From the NCBI RefSeq assembly GCF_030490285.1, contig NZ_CP129884.1, positions 4,340,001-4,404,000 of the forward strand: 64,000 nt of DNA. The letters are read 5' to 3'. How positions within the stretch are numbered: position 1 is the first letter of the stretch; every line of letters starts with the position of its first letter. This stretch comes from Methylomonas montana (GTDB lineage: Bacteria; Pseudomonadota; Gammaproteobacteria; Methylococcales; Methylomonadaceae). The notes under the pieces were generated by a model. That model was not told the DNA's origin and did not search any database. It saw only the letters and a list, made by a program, of their open reading frames with translations. Below, piece by piece: positions 34,748 to 44,058 of this stretch. A program made the position numbers and the translations under genes.

Positions 34748-36007
34748 ATGAAAAACCATCATCTATTACTGCTGAGTCTAGTGCTTGGCGCCGTAGCCGG
34801 GCTAATTTGTCATGGCTTCGCCGACTCGGAAGCATTGCAACTATTTAACCTTTATTTGATGGGGCCCATCGGCCAAATCTTCTTGCGGCTGATTTTCATG
34901 ATCGTGGTGCCGATGGTGATGAGCGGCCTGATACTGGGGGTTTATCAGCTCAGCAATCATCACGGCTTGGCACGGGTTGCAAAGCGCACCTTGCTTTTTA
35001 CCGTGCTGGCCAGTTCGGCGTCGGTGGTGATCGGCATCTCGCTGGTCAATATTGCTCAGCCGGGGAATGGTCTGGATATTTCGCAGATGCTGGGCGACAG
35101 CTCAGGCGTGCATAAAATCCAGCAAAACGTCGCTCAGGCCAAACCGGTGGTGCAATCCTTGCTGGAGATTATTCCCAAGAATCCGTTTGCCAGCGCGACT
35201 CAGGCGCTGGAAGGCGAGATGCTGTCCTTGATGTTTTTCTCCTTGGCTTTCGGCGCGGCGCTGGCCGTCACCACGGGAGGCAAACCGTCGCGTTGGGTAG
35301 AGTTATTGGAAGAAACCTATGCCGCCTGCCTGCTGGTGGTCGATACTGCGATGAAGTTCGCGCCGGCGGCGGTGTTTGCGCTGGTGTTTCAATCGACCTT
35401 CAAATTTGGTCATCACATATTATTTTCCTTGGGTTTTTATGTGCTGATCGTGGTCACCGGCCTGCTGATACAGCAGGGCGTGGTTTACACCCTGCTGTTA
35501 CGACTGTTCACTCGCATCGCGCCTTGGGCTTTTTTTCGGCAATGCCGCGAGGTTTATCTGTACGCTTTCGCCACCGCCTCGTCCAATGCCACTTTGCCAC
35601 GCTCGCTGGAACTGGCCGAACAGGAATTAAATCTTAGGCCGGAAGTCGCGCGCTTCGTGCTGACGATAGGCTCCACCGCCAATCAAAACGGCACCGCGCT
35701 GTTCGAAGGCATCACCGTGTTGTTCTTGGCGCAGGTGTACGGCATCGATTTGACGTTGGCGCAGCAGGTACAGGTGGTGTTGATGTCGATACTGGCCGGG
35801 ATCGGCACGGCCGGCGTGCCAGGCGGTTCGCTGCCGTTGATTATGATCCTGACTCAGCAGGTCGGCATCCCGGCCGAAGGCATGGGTTTAATTTTGGGCG
35901 TGGATCGCTTTCTGGACATGTGCCGCACCACATTGAATGTCAGCGGCGACTTGGTGATCGCGGCTTTGGTCGATCAGCCCGAACGGGACCAGACTGGCAG
36001 GCAGTAG
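34748..36007 (+). CDS. Dicarboxylate/amino acid:cation symporter (DAACS family)
   Basis: A 419-residue inner-membrane transporter with the family's features: N-terminal LLSLVLGAVAGLICHGF, ATASSNATLPRSLELAEQEL (re-entrant loop 1 serine-rich motif), TIGSTANQNGTALFEG (in place of the NMDGT motif), GTAGVPGGSLPLIMILTQQV, and DRFLDMCRTTLNVSGDLV near the C-terminus. Imports C4-dicarboxylates or acidic/neutral amino acids with H+ or Na+. It has its own upstream gap and is probably a single-gene transcript. Confidence 0.92.
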   Translation: MKNHHLLLLSLVLGAVAGLICHGFADSEALQLFNLYLMGPIGQIFLRLIFMIVVPMVMSGLILGVYQLSNHHGLARVAKRTLLFTVLASSASVVIGISLVNIAQPGNGLDISQMLGDSSGVHKIQQNVAQAKPVVQSLLEIIPKNPFASATQALEGEMLSLMFFSLAFGAALAVTTGGKPSRWVELLEETYAACLLVVDTAMKFAPAAVFALVFQSTFKFGHHILFSLGFYVLIVVTGLLIQQGVVYTLLLRLFTRIAPWAFFRQCREVYLYAFATASSNATLPRSLELAEQELNLRPEVARFVLTIGSTANQNGTALFEGITVLFLAQVYGIDLTLAQQVQVVLMSILAGIGTAGVPGGSLPLIMILTQQVGIPAEGMGLILGVDRFLDMCRTTLNVSGDLVIAALVDQPERDQTGRQ

Positions 36008-36192
36008 CGTAATAACTAAAACAAAAGCCCTTGAGAGCAAGAGTTCCGGTAGATTTTGAATCCGCATGCATGCTGCCTATCTCTCGCTGCAGCGGTTCAT
36101 GTCGCCGTCAAATAACATATTCATCGGCGCTTGCAGCAGGCTGCCAGGCCCTGTATCGTTGCGCCAACCCTACTGTTGCTTGTTGACTCTCC

Positions 36193-38979
36193 ATGTCCGA
36201 TTCCGCTCCTAACAAACTGATCCTGGTCGACGGCTCGTCGTTTCTATTTCGCGCCTTTCACGCGGTGCCACCGCTGACCAATGCGCAGGGCGAGCCGACC
36301 AACGCTGTTTACGGCGTCTCCAACATGCTGCGCAAGCTGATCAACGATTACGGCACGCCCTATTTTGCCGTGGTGTTCGATGCGCCGGGCAAGACTTTTC
36401 GCCACGATTTGTACGATCAATACAAAGCCCATCGACCACCGATGCCGGACGATCTGCGGGTGCAAATTGCGCCCTTGCACGACTTGATTCGCTCGCTGGG
36501 TTTGCCGTTGATTATCGAACACGGCGTGGAAGCGGACGACGTGCTGGGCAGCCTGGCGCAGAACGCCGCTCGACAAGGCTTTGAGGTGATAATTTCCACC
36601 GGCGACAAGGACATGGCGCAGTTGGTGAACGAGCAAATCACCCTGGAAAACACCATGACCAACACCCGCATGGATATTCAGGGTGTGCAGGACAAATTCG
36701 GCGTAAAGCCGGAGCAGATCATCGATTATCTGGCGCTGATGGGCGATGCGGTGGACAACATTCCCGGCGTACCGAAAGTCGGGCCGAAAACCGCCGCCAA
36801 GTGGTTGCAGGAATACGGCACGCTGGACAATTTGATCGCCCGCGCCGACGAGATCAAGGGCAAGATCGGCGACAATTTGCGCGAAGCCTTGGGCCAGTTG
36901 CCGCTGTCTCGCGAGCTGACCACCATCAAATGCGACGTGGCCTTGCATTACAGTCTGGACGAATTAAAGCGCAAGGCACCGGACATTGCCTCCCTTAAAG
37001 ACCAACTGGGCCATTTGGGCTTTAGCAGTTGGCTGAAAACCTTGAACGGCGATGGCTCAACTCCCTCTCCAGAGGGAGAGGGTGGGGTGAGGGGAAATGC
37101 AAAAAACGATTCTTCGGAATCCTCAATCCAGCCTTCTCCCGTTGGAGAGAAGGAGCCGAAAGCTGCGCTAGCGAGGGATTACCAAACCATCCTCAGCCAA
37201 GCCGATTTCGATGCCTGGCTGGATAAGCTCAAACAAGCCGAGTTGTTCGCATTCGACACCGAAACCACCAGTCTGAATTACAGCGATGCGCAAATCGTCG
37301 GCGTGTCGTTTGCAGTCGAAGCCGGCCAGGCCGCTTATTTGCCTGTGGCGCACGATTATCCCGGCGCACCGGCCCAACTTGACCGGCAAACCGTATTGGA
37401 CGCTTTAAAGCCATTGCTGGAAGACCCAAACAAAGCCAAGCTGGGCCAAAACCTGAAATACGATAGCCATGTGTTGGTCAATCACGGCATCGCGCTGCGC
37501 GGCATCCAACACGACACGATGCTGGAGTCTTACGTGTTGAACAGTACCGCGACCAAACACAATATGGACGATCTGGCCAAGCGTTATCTGGGCGTAGAGA
37601 CCATTCATTTCGAAGACGTAGCCGGCAAGGGCGCCAAGCAGATCGGCTTCGCCGAAGTAGCCATCGAACAAGCCAGCGAATACGCCGCCGAGGACGCCGA
37701 CATCACCCTGCGCCTGCATCAAACCTTGTCCGAGCAATTGCAACAACATCCTCGCTTGTGGGCTTTGTACAACGAGATCGAAGTGCCACTGATCAGCGTG
37801 TTGGCGCGGATCGAGGAAAACGGCGTGCTGATCGACAGCGCGATGCTGGCCCAGCAGAGCCTGGAATTGGCGAACCGGATGATAGGCATCGAACAGCAGG
37901 CCCACGATCTGGCAGGTTCCGCGTTCAACCTCGGTTCACCCAAGCAGATTCAGGAAATCTTGTACGACCGTTTGAATCTGCCGGTATTGAAGAAAACCCC
38001 GAAAGGTCAGCCCTCCACCGACGAATCGGTGTTACAAGAACTGGCGGTGGATTACGCCTTGCCTAAGCTGATTCTGGATTTTCGCGGCATGAGCAAACTC
38101 AAATCCACCTACACCGACAAACTGCCGCAGCAGGTCAACGACCGCACCGGCCGGGTGCATACCTCCTATCATCAGGCCGTAGCCGCCACCGGGCGCTTGT
38201 CGTCGTCCGATCCTAATCTGCAAAACATTCCGATTCGTAGCGAAGAAGGCCGCAAGATTCGTCAGGCCTTCATCGCCCCGCCCGGCTATAAAATCGTCGC
38301 CGCCGACTATTCGCAGATCGAACTGCGCATCATGGCCCACCTATCCGGCGATGCCGGCCTGCTGGCAGCGTTTTCGCAAGGCGTGGATGTGCATAGCGCC
38401 ACCGCGGCGGAAGTGTTTGAAGTGGAACTGGAGCAAGTCACTCACGATTTGCGCCGCTCTGCAAAGGCCATCAATTTCGGTTTGATTTACGGCATGTCGG
38501 CGTTCGGTCTGGCGCAGCAATTGGGCTTGCCGCGCAATCAAGCCCAGGCGTATATCGATCTATACTTCAGCCGTTACCCCGGCGTGAAACAGTATATGGA
38601 CACCACGCGTGAACTGGCGAAACAGCAAGGCTATGTCGAAACCATTTTCGGCCGCCGCCTGTATTTGCCGGAGATCAACTCCCGTAATGCCGCGATGCGC
38701 CAATACGCCGAACGCACTGCTATCAACGCGCCGATGCAGGGCACCGCCGCCGACATCATCAAGCGGGCGATGCTGGCTTGCGATACCTGGATCACTGCCG
38801 ATAGCCCGGATGTGAAGATGATTATGCAAGTACACGACGAACTGGTGTTCGAAGTGGCAGAAGCGCAGCTGACGGATCACGTCGAAACCATCCGCGGCAT
38901 CATGTCCGGCGCCGCTGAACTGCATGTGCCATTGCTGGTGGAAGTGGGTAGCGGCGAGAATTGGGACGAAGCGCACTAA
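36193..38979 (+). CDS. polA: DNA polymerase I, with inserted palindromic peptide segment
   Basis: A 928-residue Pol I for Okazaki-fragment processing and repair. Domains in order: 5'-3' exonuclease (LILVDGSSFLFRAFHAVPPL; HGVEADDVLGSLA; GDKDMAQLV), 3'-5' proofreading exonuclease with intact FDTET, NLKYDSHVL and YAAEDADIT motifs, and the polymerase (DYSQIELRIMAHLSGD; RRSAKAINFGLIYGMS; MQVHDELVFEV). All catalytic residues are present. Residues about 290-321 are a low-complexity segment (STPSPEGEGGVRGNAKNDSS) encoded by a palindromic repeat inserted in frame between the two nuclease domains. Confidence 0.97.
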   Translation: MSDSAPNKLILVDGSSFLFRAFHAVPPLTNAQGEPTNAVYGVSNMLRKLINDYGTPYFAVVFDAPGKTFRHDLYDQYKAHRPPMPDDLRVQIAPLHDLIRSLGLPLIIEHGVEADDVLGSLAQNAARQGFEVIISTGDKDMAQLVNEQITLENTMTNTRMDIQGVQDKFGVKPEQIIDYLALMGDAVDNIPGVPKVGPKTAAKWLQEYGTLDNLIARADEIKGKIGDNLREALGQLPLSRELTTIKCDVALHYSLDELKRKAPDIASLKDQLGHLGFSSWLKTLNGDGSTPSPEGEGGVRGNAKNDSSESSIQPSPVGEKEPKAALARDYQTILSQADFDAWLDKLKQAELFAFDTETTSLNYSDAQIVGVSFAVEAGQAAYLPVAHDYPGAPAQLDRQTVLDALKPLLEDPNKAKLGQNLKYDSHVLVNHGIALRGIQHDTMLESYVLNSTATKHNMDDLAKRYLGVETIHFEDVAGKGAKQIGFAEVAIEQASEYAAEDADITLRLHQTLSEQLQQHPRLWALYNEIEVPLISVLARIEENGVLIDSAMLAQQSLELANRMIGIEQQAHDLAGSAFNLGSPKQIQEILYDRLNLPVLKKTPKGQPSTDESVLQELAVDYALPKLILDFRGMSKLKSTYTDKLPQQVNDRTGRVHTSYHQAVAATGRLSSSDPNLQNIPIRSEEGRKIRQAFIAPPGYKIVAADYSQIELRIMAHLSGDAGLLAAFSQGVDVHSATAAEVFEVELEQVTHDLRRSAKAINFGLIYGMSAFGLAQQLGLPRNQAQAYIDLYFSRYPGVKQYMDTTRELAKQQGYVETIFGRRLYLPEINSRNAAMRQYAERTAINAPMQGTAADIIKRAMLACDTWITADSPDVKMIMQVHDELVFEVAEAQLTDHVETIRGIMSGAAELHVPLLVEVGSGENWDEAH
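37060..37158. repeat. Palindromic repetitive element inside polA
   Basis: Two hairpins about 65 bases apart within the coding sequence: CTCCCTCT/AGAGGGAG at 37061-37078 and CCTTCTC/GAGAAGG at 37132-37153. Between them runs GGTGGGGTGAGGGGAAATG, the kind of GGGAGAGGGTGGGGTGAGG sequence usually found as extragenic repeats in proteobacterial genomes. It keeps the reading frame and contains no stop. Confidence 0.75.
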
Positions 38980-39002
38980 TCAGGCGACAGGATTATCGAG
39001 CA

Positions 39003-39887
39003 ATGAAATTCAAATTTTGGGGAGTGCGGGGCTCGATCGCCACGCCGGGGCCGAGTACCGTCAAATACGGCGGCAACACGACCTGTATCGAAATCACCAG
39101 CAGTGCCGGCGATTTGATCATTCTCGATGCCGGCACCGGCATTCACGCACTCGCGCAAAGTTTGCCGAAACAAGCGCTGACGGCGCATATCCTAATCACC
39201 CATACCCATTGGGACCATATCCAGGGCTTGCCGTTTTTTCTGCCCATGTTCAAGGCCGGCAATTGCATCAATATCTACGGAGGCCTGGAACCCCTGACCC
39301 ATCAAGGCATAGAGCGGGCCATGCATGTGCAATTGCAGCATAGCTATTTTCCGATCAGTGAAGCGCAATTGCAGGCCGAGGTGCGTTATTTCACGCTAAA
39401 AGCCGGCCAGACGGTTAGTGTCGGCAGCGTCCGCGTGACGCCGACAGTCTTGAATCACCCGGTATATAACTTCGGTTATCGGATCGACGACAGCGACGGC
39501 AGCTCCTTGTTTTTTACCGGCGATTACGAACCGCCGCTGAATCCTTATCAGGCCAATCATCCGGGTTATCCGGCCATGCAAGAGCTAATCGAGCAAAAGC
39601 GCGAAGAAGTCATCGCGGCAATGGCCGGCGTCGACGCATTGATCATGGATAGTTCCTACACCGATGCCGAGTACGCCGGCAAACACGGCTGGGGCCACGG
39701 CACTTATCACTCGGCGATGAATTTCGCGGCGCAAGCGGGCGTTAAGCAGTTGTTTTTGACGCACCATGAGCCGACGCGGAGTGATGATGAGCTGGAGGCG
39801 ATTTTTCTGGATATATGTAGTCATGCGAGCCCCCTAAGTTTTGAAATGCTTCTCGCCCGCGAAGGCATGATCTTTTCGCTATGCTAG
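39003..39887 (+). CDS. MBL-fold metallohydrolase
   Basis: A 294-residue metallo-beta-lactamase-fold enzyme. Seen: N-terminal KFWGVRGSIATPGP, the metal motif THTHWDHIQGLPFF (HxHxDH), LNHPVYNFGYRI with a further His, FTGDYEPP with the metal-bridging Asp, and LFLTHHEPTRSDDELE with the last His. The N-terminal signature is shared with cyclic-nucleotide phosphodiesterase- and RNase Z-like hydrolases; the substrate is unknown. ATG 39003 follows polA by 23 bases, so co-transcription is likely. Confidence 0.88.
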   Translation: MKFKFWGVRGSIATPGPSTVKYGGNTTCIEITSSAGDLIILDAGTGIHALAQSLPKQALTAHILITHTHWDHIQGLPFFLPMFKAGNCINIYGGLEPLTHQGIERAMHVQLQHSYFPISEAQLQAEVRYFTLKAGQTVSVGSVRVTPTVLNHPVYNFGYRIDDSDGSSLFFTGDYEPPLNPYQANHPGYPAMQELIEQKREEVIAAMAGVDALIMDSSYTDAEYAGKHGWGHGTYHSAMNFAAQAGVKQLFLTHHEPTRSDDELEAIFLDICSHASPLSFEMLLAREGMIFSLC

Positions 39888-40094
39888 CTTGTTGCAAAGC
39901 GGGGCAATTTACAAACAGGCTGATTTGACTGGCTATTTGTCAATACTAAGAATCGTACCCTTAGTCGACTTACGTCAATCATTCTCGTTTTTTCTTGCTA
40001 ACCTCGTATTCGTTTCGGTTACCGGGAATCTAATTTGGTTTGGCCGCTGGGTTTCCGACAGCGATATTTTTCAATTTTGAAACCAATAGGCGAC

Positions 40095-41414
40095 ATGTCT
40101 TTATTTAGCAATCGATGCAAACCGTTTTGGTGGGCTGGCCTGACCGGCATTACCGTTCTTTCCACTATCCTGTTTTTTCAAGTCGTATCGCAAACCAGCA
40201 TAGATGGTCTCATCCGGGGCGATACCAAGGATTATTTAGCCTATGCCTTTAACCTAAAAACCTATGGGGTCTATTCCCATATCTGGCCCGAGGCCGCAGC
40301 GGCAGCACCAGCCCCGGATGCATTGCGCGCACCGGGTTATCCATTTTTGCTAAGCCTTTTTGTGGGGACGGACAACGAGACTTTTCCCATAGCCAAGGTG
40401 TTGTTTGTTCAAGCAGCACTTGGCGTCTTGACTGTCATTATCTATGTATTGCTATATCGCCGGTTTTTACCGACGGGATGGGCGTTAGCCGCCGGCTTGA
40501 TGACCGCTATTTGCCCGCATTTAATCAATGCTTCGGTCTACCTTCTGACCGAGTCGCTATTCACATTTCTGCTCGGCGCCCATTTACTGATATTAGAGCG
40601 AGCCATGCGATCGGCACATTTTCGCTGGGCGCTTCTAGCTGGTACGCTGTTAGCGCTTAGCTTTTTGGTACGCCCGACCAGCCAATATTTGATCCTGGCT
40701 TATCTGGCGGCGCTTTTGGCGTGGTTTCGCTATGTACCTCGCCCACACTGGAAATGCGTGGCCTACTTGGTGTTGCCAGTGATATTGGCGGCCGGCGCCT
40801 GGTCCGCGCGTAATGTCGTGGAAACCGGTCGTTTTTCGGATCCTGCGCTGACGGCAAACTTTCTACAGCATGGCATGTACATCAACATGATGTACGAAAA
40901 TCATCCAGAAACGTATGGCTATCCTTATCGCTACGATCCGGCCAATCAAGAAATAGAAGGTAATACAGGCAAGATCCTGGAAATAATTGGCCAAAAATTT
41001 CAGCAAGAACCTAGACGATATTTAGCGTGGCTTTTGATTGGTAAGCCCATTCAATTTTTTTCCTGGAATCTCACGGAAAGCGTCGGCGATGCGTTTATAT
41101 TCGCTCCGACCTACTCGCCTTATTTCGACCAAGAGCTATTCGCTATCACCCATACGGTTGCCAAGGCATTTCATCCTTTTTTGATGTTTCTGGGGGTAAT
41201 CGGCGCCTGTATCGCCATTTTCCAGGCCCGAAAGAATACAACCGCAATGTTGTTGGCCGTAGTGACGTTTTATTTCATCGCTATACACATCATCGGCGCT
41301 CCATTTCCTCGCTATAGCGTTCCCTTGCGGCCGATCAGTTACGGTTTAGCCTTTTTTGCATTACATACCGCAACCCAGCATGTTTGGACGCGATTCAAAG
41401 GCATAACACGATGA
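40095..41414 (+). CDS. Multi-helix membrane glycosyltransferase, GT39/ArnT-like
   Basis: A 439-residue membrane protein with about ten hydrophobic helices. Seen: an acidic luminal loop after helix 1 (GLIRGDTKDYLAYAFNLK), the RAPGYPFLLSLFVG motif, ASVYLLTESLFTFLLGAHLL and a C-terminal helix set (YFIAIHIIGAPFPRYSVPLR). This layout fits polyprenyl-phosphate-sugar transferases of the PMT/ArnT type, which move a sugar to lipid or protein on the periplasmic face. ATG 40095 is preferred; the frame is open to 40035. It ends close to the left edge of the mobile region. Confidence 0.75.
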   Translation: MSLFSNRCKPFWWAGLTGITVLSTILFFQVVSQTSIDGLIRGDTKDYLAYAFNLKTYGVYSHIWPEAAAAAPAPDALRAPGYPFLLSLFVGTDNETFPIAKVLFVQAALGVLTVIIYVLLYRRFLPTGWALAAGLMTAICPHLINASVYLLTESLFTFLLGAHLLILERAMRSAHFRWALLAGTLLALSFLVRPTSQYLILAYLAALLAWFRYVPRPHWKCVAYLVLPVILAAGAWSARNVVETGRFSDPALTANFLQHGMYINMMYENHPETYGYPYRYDPANQEIEGNTGKILEIIGQKFQQEPRRYLAWLLIGKPIQFFSWNLTESVGDAFIFAPTYSPYFDQELFAITHTVAKAFHPFLMFLGVIGACIAIFQARKNTTAMLLAVVTFYFIAIHIIGAPFPRYSVPLRPISYGLAFFALHTATQHVWTRFKGITR

Positions 41415-41757
41415 CGAGCAAGGTCCAGAGGAAACTGACCTGCCCAATTTTCGGGGAGTCGCTATTTTTGCGAAAGCTTGTTTTGGGCATCCCAGCCCAA
41501 TCAAGCGGCAAAAATTACGCGACCGCTTATGCCTCCGGCGGCCCCGATTCGTCCGCGCCACCTCGTTTCGACCCAACAAGGGGTCGAAACATTGGCTCTC
41601 GCATGACTTGACGCCGTTTCGCGATGCCTTGCAGGTTTTCTCCGCTTCACTACGAAAACCCGCCCGGCGCTACGGCTATCGCGGACTAAAAATCTTCACT
41701 TCGCTATCGTTCCGTTTCCAAGATTTTCAGCGGGGTAAATTAAATGGCACCTACCTA
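41415..41757. other. Gap between glycosyltransferase and IS copy 1
   Basis: No gene seen. It contains a perfect 10-bp inverted repeat GTTTCGACCC/GGGTCGAAAC at 41565-41590 with a 6-base loop and no T-run. Sequence up to 41757 shows no copy of the tRNA-Pro end that would mark an attachment site. Confidence 0.5.
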
Positions 41758-43539
41758 GAGTCTGCTCAGAAAATATAACCCATTGATTAAGCGTAGTTAT
41801 TGAGGAATTTTGGTATAATTGCTGCACGAAAAACATGCCATTAGCCTCAAAAACCGTGCAGCCATGATTCGAACCACGAGCTCAAAACAACTGACGATAG
41901 CTGAATTCGACTGGCCGTTCGAGACAGCCCTGGATAAACACAATCGCTGGGTAAAACTGAGTGAGTGCATCCCGTGGGACGAACTGGCGGAATGCTATTA
42001 CCAAGGGATGAGGGCGGACCGGGGCCGGCCGCTGAAAGACGCGCGGCGCGTAATCGGCGCGGTGATCATCAAGCACAAACTGTGTTTGTCAGACGTGGAA
42101 ACCGTCCAGCAAATCCAGGAAAACCCGTACCTGCAATACTTCGTCGGCTTGCCCGGCTACCAAGCGGCGGCGCCGTTTGCGCCGTCGTTATTGGTCGAAG
42201 TGCGCAAGCGCATGGGCGAAGCCGTGTTCGAAGGCTTTCACCGCGCCATCATCGAGGCGCACGAGGGGCAAAAGCCGACCCCGACCAAACTGGAAACGCC
42301 GCCGGCCGCGGCAACGCCCGCTGCGTCTGAGCCGAAGGCCGCGGCTAGCGTGACCGCGCCTGAAGCTGAGGTTCAGCCCGAGGCGGCCGAAGCGGCCTTG
42401 GATTTTGCCGATAAAGACGGTGTCCCATCGGCACCGGAGCCGGAAGCACCGGCCGCCCCGCGCGGCCAATTGATTCTGGATGCCACCGTGGTCGAACAAG
42501 CCATCCGCTTTCCCACCGATTTGAGCCTGTTGAACGAAGCGCGGGAATTAACGGAACGGATCATCGACACCCTGTGCAAGCGCCTGAAGGTCACGGACAA
42601 ACCCAGGACTTATCGCCACAAAGCCCGCAGTGCGTATCTGGCCGTCGCCAAACAAAAGCGCCCCGGCCGGAAAGTGCTACGCCGAGGCATCAAGCAACAG
42701 TGGCAATATCTGCGCCGCAACCTGAGCCACATCGAACAACTCTTGGCGCCCATCCCTCAGGGTTCGCCGCTGCCGTTGCCGGGTTGGCTGCTGCATCGCT
42801 ACTGGGTGATTCAGCATCTGTACCAGCAACAATGGGACATGTATCGAAACCAGACCCGCCGCTGCGACCGCCGCATCGTCAGTATCAGTCAACCCTATGT
42901 GCGGCCGATGGTGCGCGGCAAGTTGGACAAGCCGGTCGAATTCGGCGCCAAACTCAGCGTCAGCCTGAGCGGCGAAGGCCTAGCTCATGTCGATCACCTG
43001 CGATGGGATGCCTTTCACGAAGGACTGGATCTGGTCTCGCAAGTCGAAGCGTACTTGGCGCGCTACGGCCACTATCCGGAACGGGTGCTCGCCGATCCGA
43101 TCTACGGCACGCGCGCCAACCGCGACTACCTGAAGCAACACGGTATCCGCTTTGCCGGCAAACCGCTCGGCCGCCCCAAACGCGAAACCGAGGCCAACCG
43201 GGAGCAACTCAAACACGACAAAGAACAGCGCCGGCAGGAATACCTGCAGCGCATCCCCATCGAAGGCAAATTCGACCAAGGTAAAAACGGCTATCGTCTC
43301 AACGACATCCGCGCCAAGCGCGCCAACACCTCGTTCGCCTGGTTCAACACCATCTTCTTGGTGATGAACCTGCTGGTCCTGCAAGGGATCTTTTTTGCCC
43401 TCGGTCAATGCCGCCTGGTCGGGTTACTGCAAATGATCGTGCGCGCCTGGAAACAAAAGATTTGGAATCTGCGCACCCATTCTAACTTGGCCGACCCGAT
43501 TTGCTCGTCATTGCCACAGCTGATTTACTGAGCAGACTC
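41758..43539 (+). mobile_element. 1782-bp insertion sequence, copy 1 (IS5/IS1182-like)
   Basis: Bounded by the 12-bp perfect terminal inverted repeats GAGTCTGCTCAG and CTGAGCAGACTC. Same length as copy 2 at 45950-47731. The flanks (CTACCTA to the left, TAAATAA to the right) share only TA, unlike copy 2, which has a clear 6-bp target repeat. This suggests that copy 1 is now flanked by sequences that were not originally adjacent, for example after recombination between two IS copies. Confidence 0.9.
41864..43531 (+). CDS. IS5/IS1182-like transposase, copy 1 (variant)
   Basis: A 555-residue transposase from ATG 41864; a TTG at 41819 would add 15 residues. Seen: the N-terminal InsH/DUF772-type domain (DARRVIGAVIIKHKLCLSDV; ENPYLQYFVGLPGYQ), an Ala/Pro/Glu-rich insertion (residues ~145-210), then a DDE-type catalytic core (QLILDATVVEQAIRFPTDL; LADPIYGTRANRDYL). 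It differs from copy 2 at only three residues, all between 471 and 494: Gly to Asp, Thr to Asn and Ile to Phe. The first change falls in the IEGKFGQGKNGY block near the catalytic Glu, so activity may be reduced. Confidence 0.9.
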   Translation: MIRTTSSKQLTIAEFDWPFETALDKHNRWVKLSECIPWDELAECYYQGMRADRGRPLKDARRVIGAVIIKHKLCLSDVETVQQIQENPYLQYFVGLPGYQAAAPFAPSLLVEVRKRMGEAVFEGFHRAIIEAHEGQKPTPTKLETPPAAATPAASEPKAAASVTAPEAEVQPEAAEAALDFADKDGVPSAPEPEAPAAPRGQLILDATVVEQAIRFPTDLSLLNEARELTERIIDTLCKRLKVTDKPRTYRHKARSAYLAVAKQKRPGRKVLRRGIKQQWQYLRRNLSHIEQLLAPIPQGSPLPLPGWLLHRYWVIQHLYQQQWDMYRNQTRRCDRRIVSISQPYVRPMVRGKLDKPVEFGAKLSVSLSGEGLAHVDHLRWDAFHEGLDLVSQVEAYLARYGHYPERVLADPIYGTRANRDYLKQHGIRFAGKPLGRPKRETEANREQLKHDKEQRRQEYLQRIPIEGKFDQGKNGYRLNDIRAKRANTSFAWFNTIFLVMNLLVLQGIFFALGQCRLVGLLQMIVRAWKQKIWNLRTHSNLADPICSSLPQLIY

Positions 43540-43548
43540 TAAATAATA

Positions 43549-43699
43549 GATACATCCCGCATAGTGAACACCCAAGGCTGTTTTTCAACAAGCTAAGTTA
43601 TTGATTTTTGGTGTTTTTCGTTCATATTATGAACACATGTTCACTATACGGCATGACTTGTTCAGCATACGGCATGAAGCGTTCATATTATGAATAAGC
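43549..43699. repeat. Iteron-like repeat array
   Basis: Four consecutive units, each starting GTTCA: at 43620 (19 bp), 43639 (21 bp), 43660 (21 bp) and 43681 (19 bp). The middle two share CATACGGCATGA-type cores (GTTCACTATACGGCATGAC and GTTCAGCATACGGCATGAA). The outer two contain the palindrome TTCATATTATGAA. An inverted, diverged unit lies at 43549-43569 (reverse complement GTTCACTATGCGGGATG). The array abuts the 3' end of the winged-helix gene. Iterons of about 20 bp bind replication initiators or regulators. Confidence 0.65.
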
Positions 43700-43702
43700 A
43701 AA

Positions 43703-44056
43703 TCAATTTTGTGACTGCCAGTTCCGCCACTCATCGCTTGGCTTGTGATCGTTGAACTCGCGGAAAGTCAGCCGCCATTTTCTCGCTAATTGCTTGCTGA
43801 AATGGCCTTCCAGCATCAGCTTGATAAAGCCGTGGCTTTCCAGTTCTCTAAAGGCTTCGTGCGCCTTGCCACGGCAACAGCCGATGCGTTTCTGAGCTTC
43901 GGTGATGCTGTAGGCGATGGGTTCGTACATGCGCCAATGGGTATGCATCAGGATCAGCAACTTCACCGCATTGCCGCTTAAATCCAGGTAAGCGGCAGAA
44001 CGGATCATTTCCACGCTTTGGGCGATGTAGGGCTTTTTAGACTGCCTCGCCGCCAT
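43703..44056 (-). CDS. Winged-helix protein of the integrative element
   Basis: A 117-residue basic protein: VEMIRSAAYLDLSGNAVKLL, then a helix-turn-helix-like stretch (SITEAQKRIGCCRGKAHEAF; RELESHGFIKLMLEGHF). It fits the small replication/regulatory winged-helix proteins common in integrated plasmid-like elements. It starts 2 bases after the Rha-like stop and ends beside the iteron-like array, so it may bind those repeats (inference). Confidence 0.65.
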   Translation of the reverse strand: MAARQSKKPYIAQSVEMIRSAAYLDLSGNAVKLLILMHTHWRMYEPIAYSITEAQKRIGCCRGKAHEAFRELESHGFIKLMLEGHFSKQLARKWRLTFREFNDHKPSDEWRNWQSQN

Positions 44057-44058
44057 GC

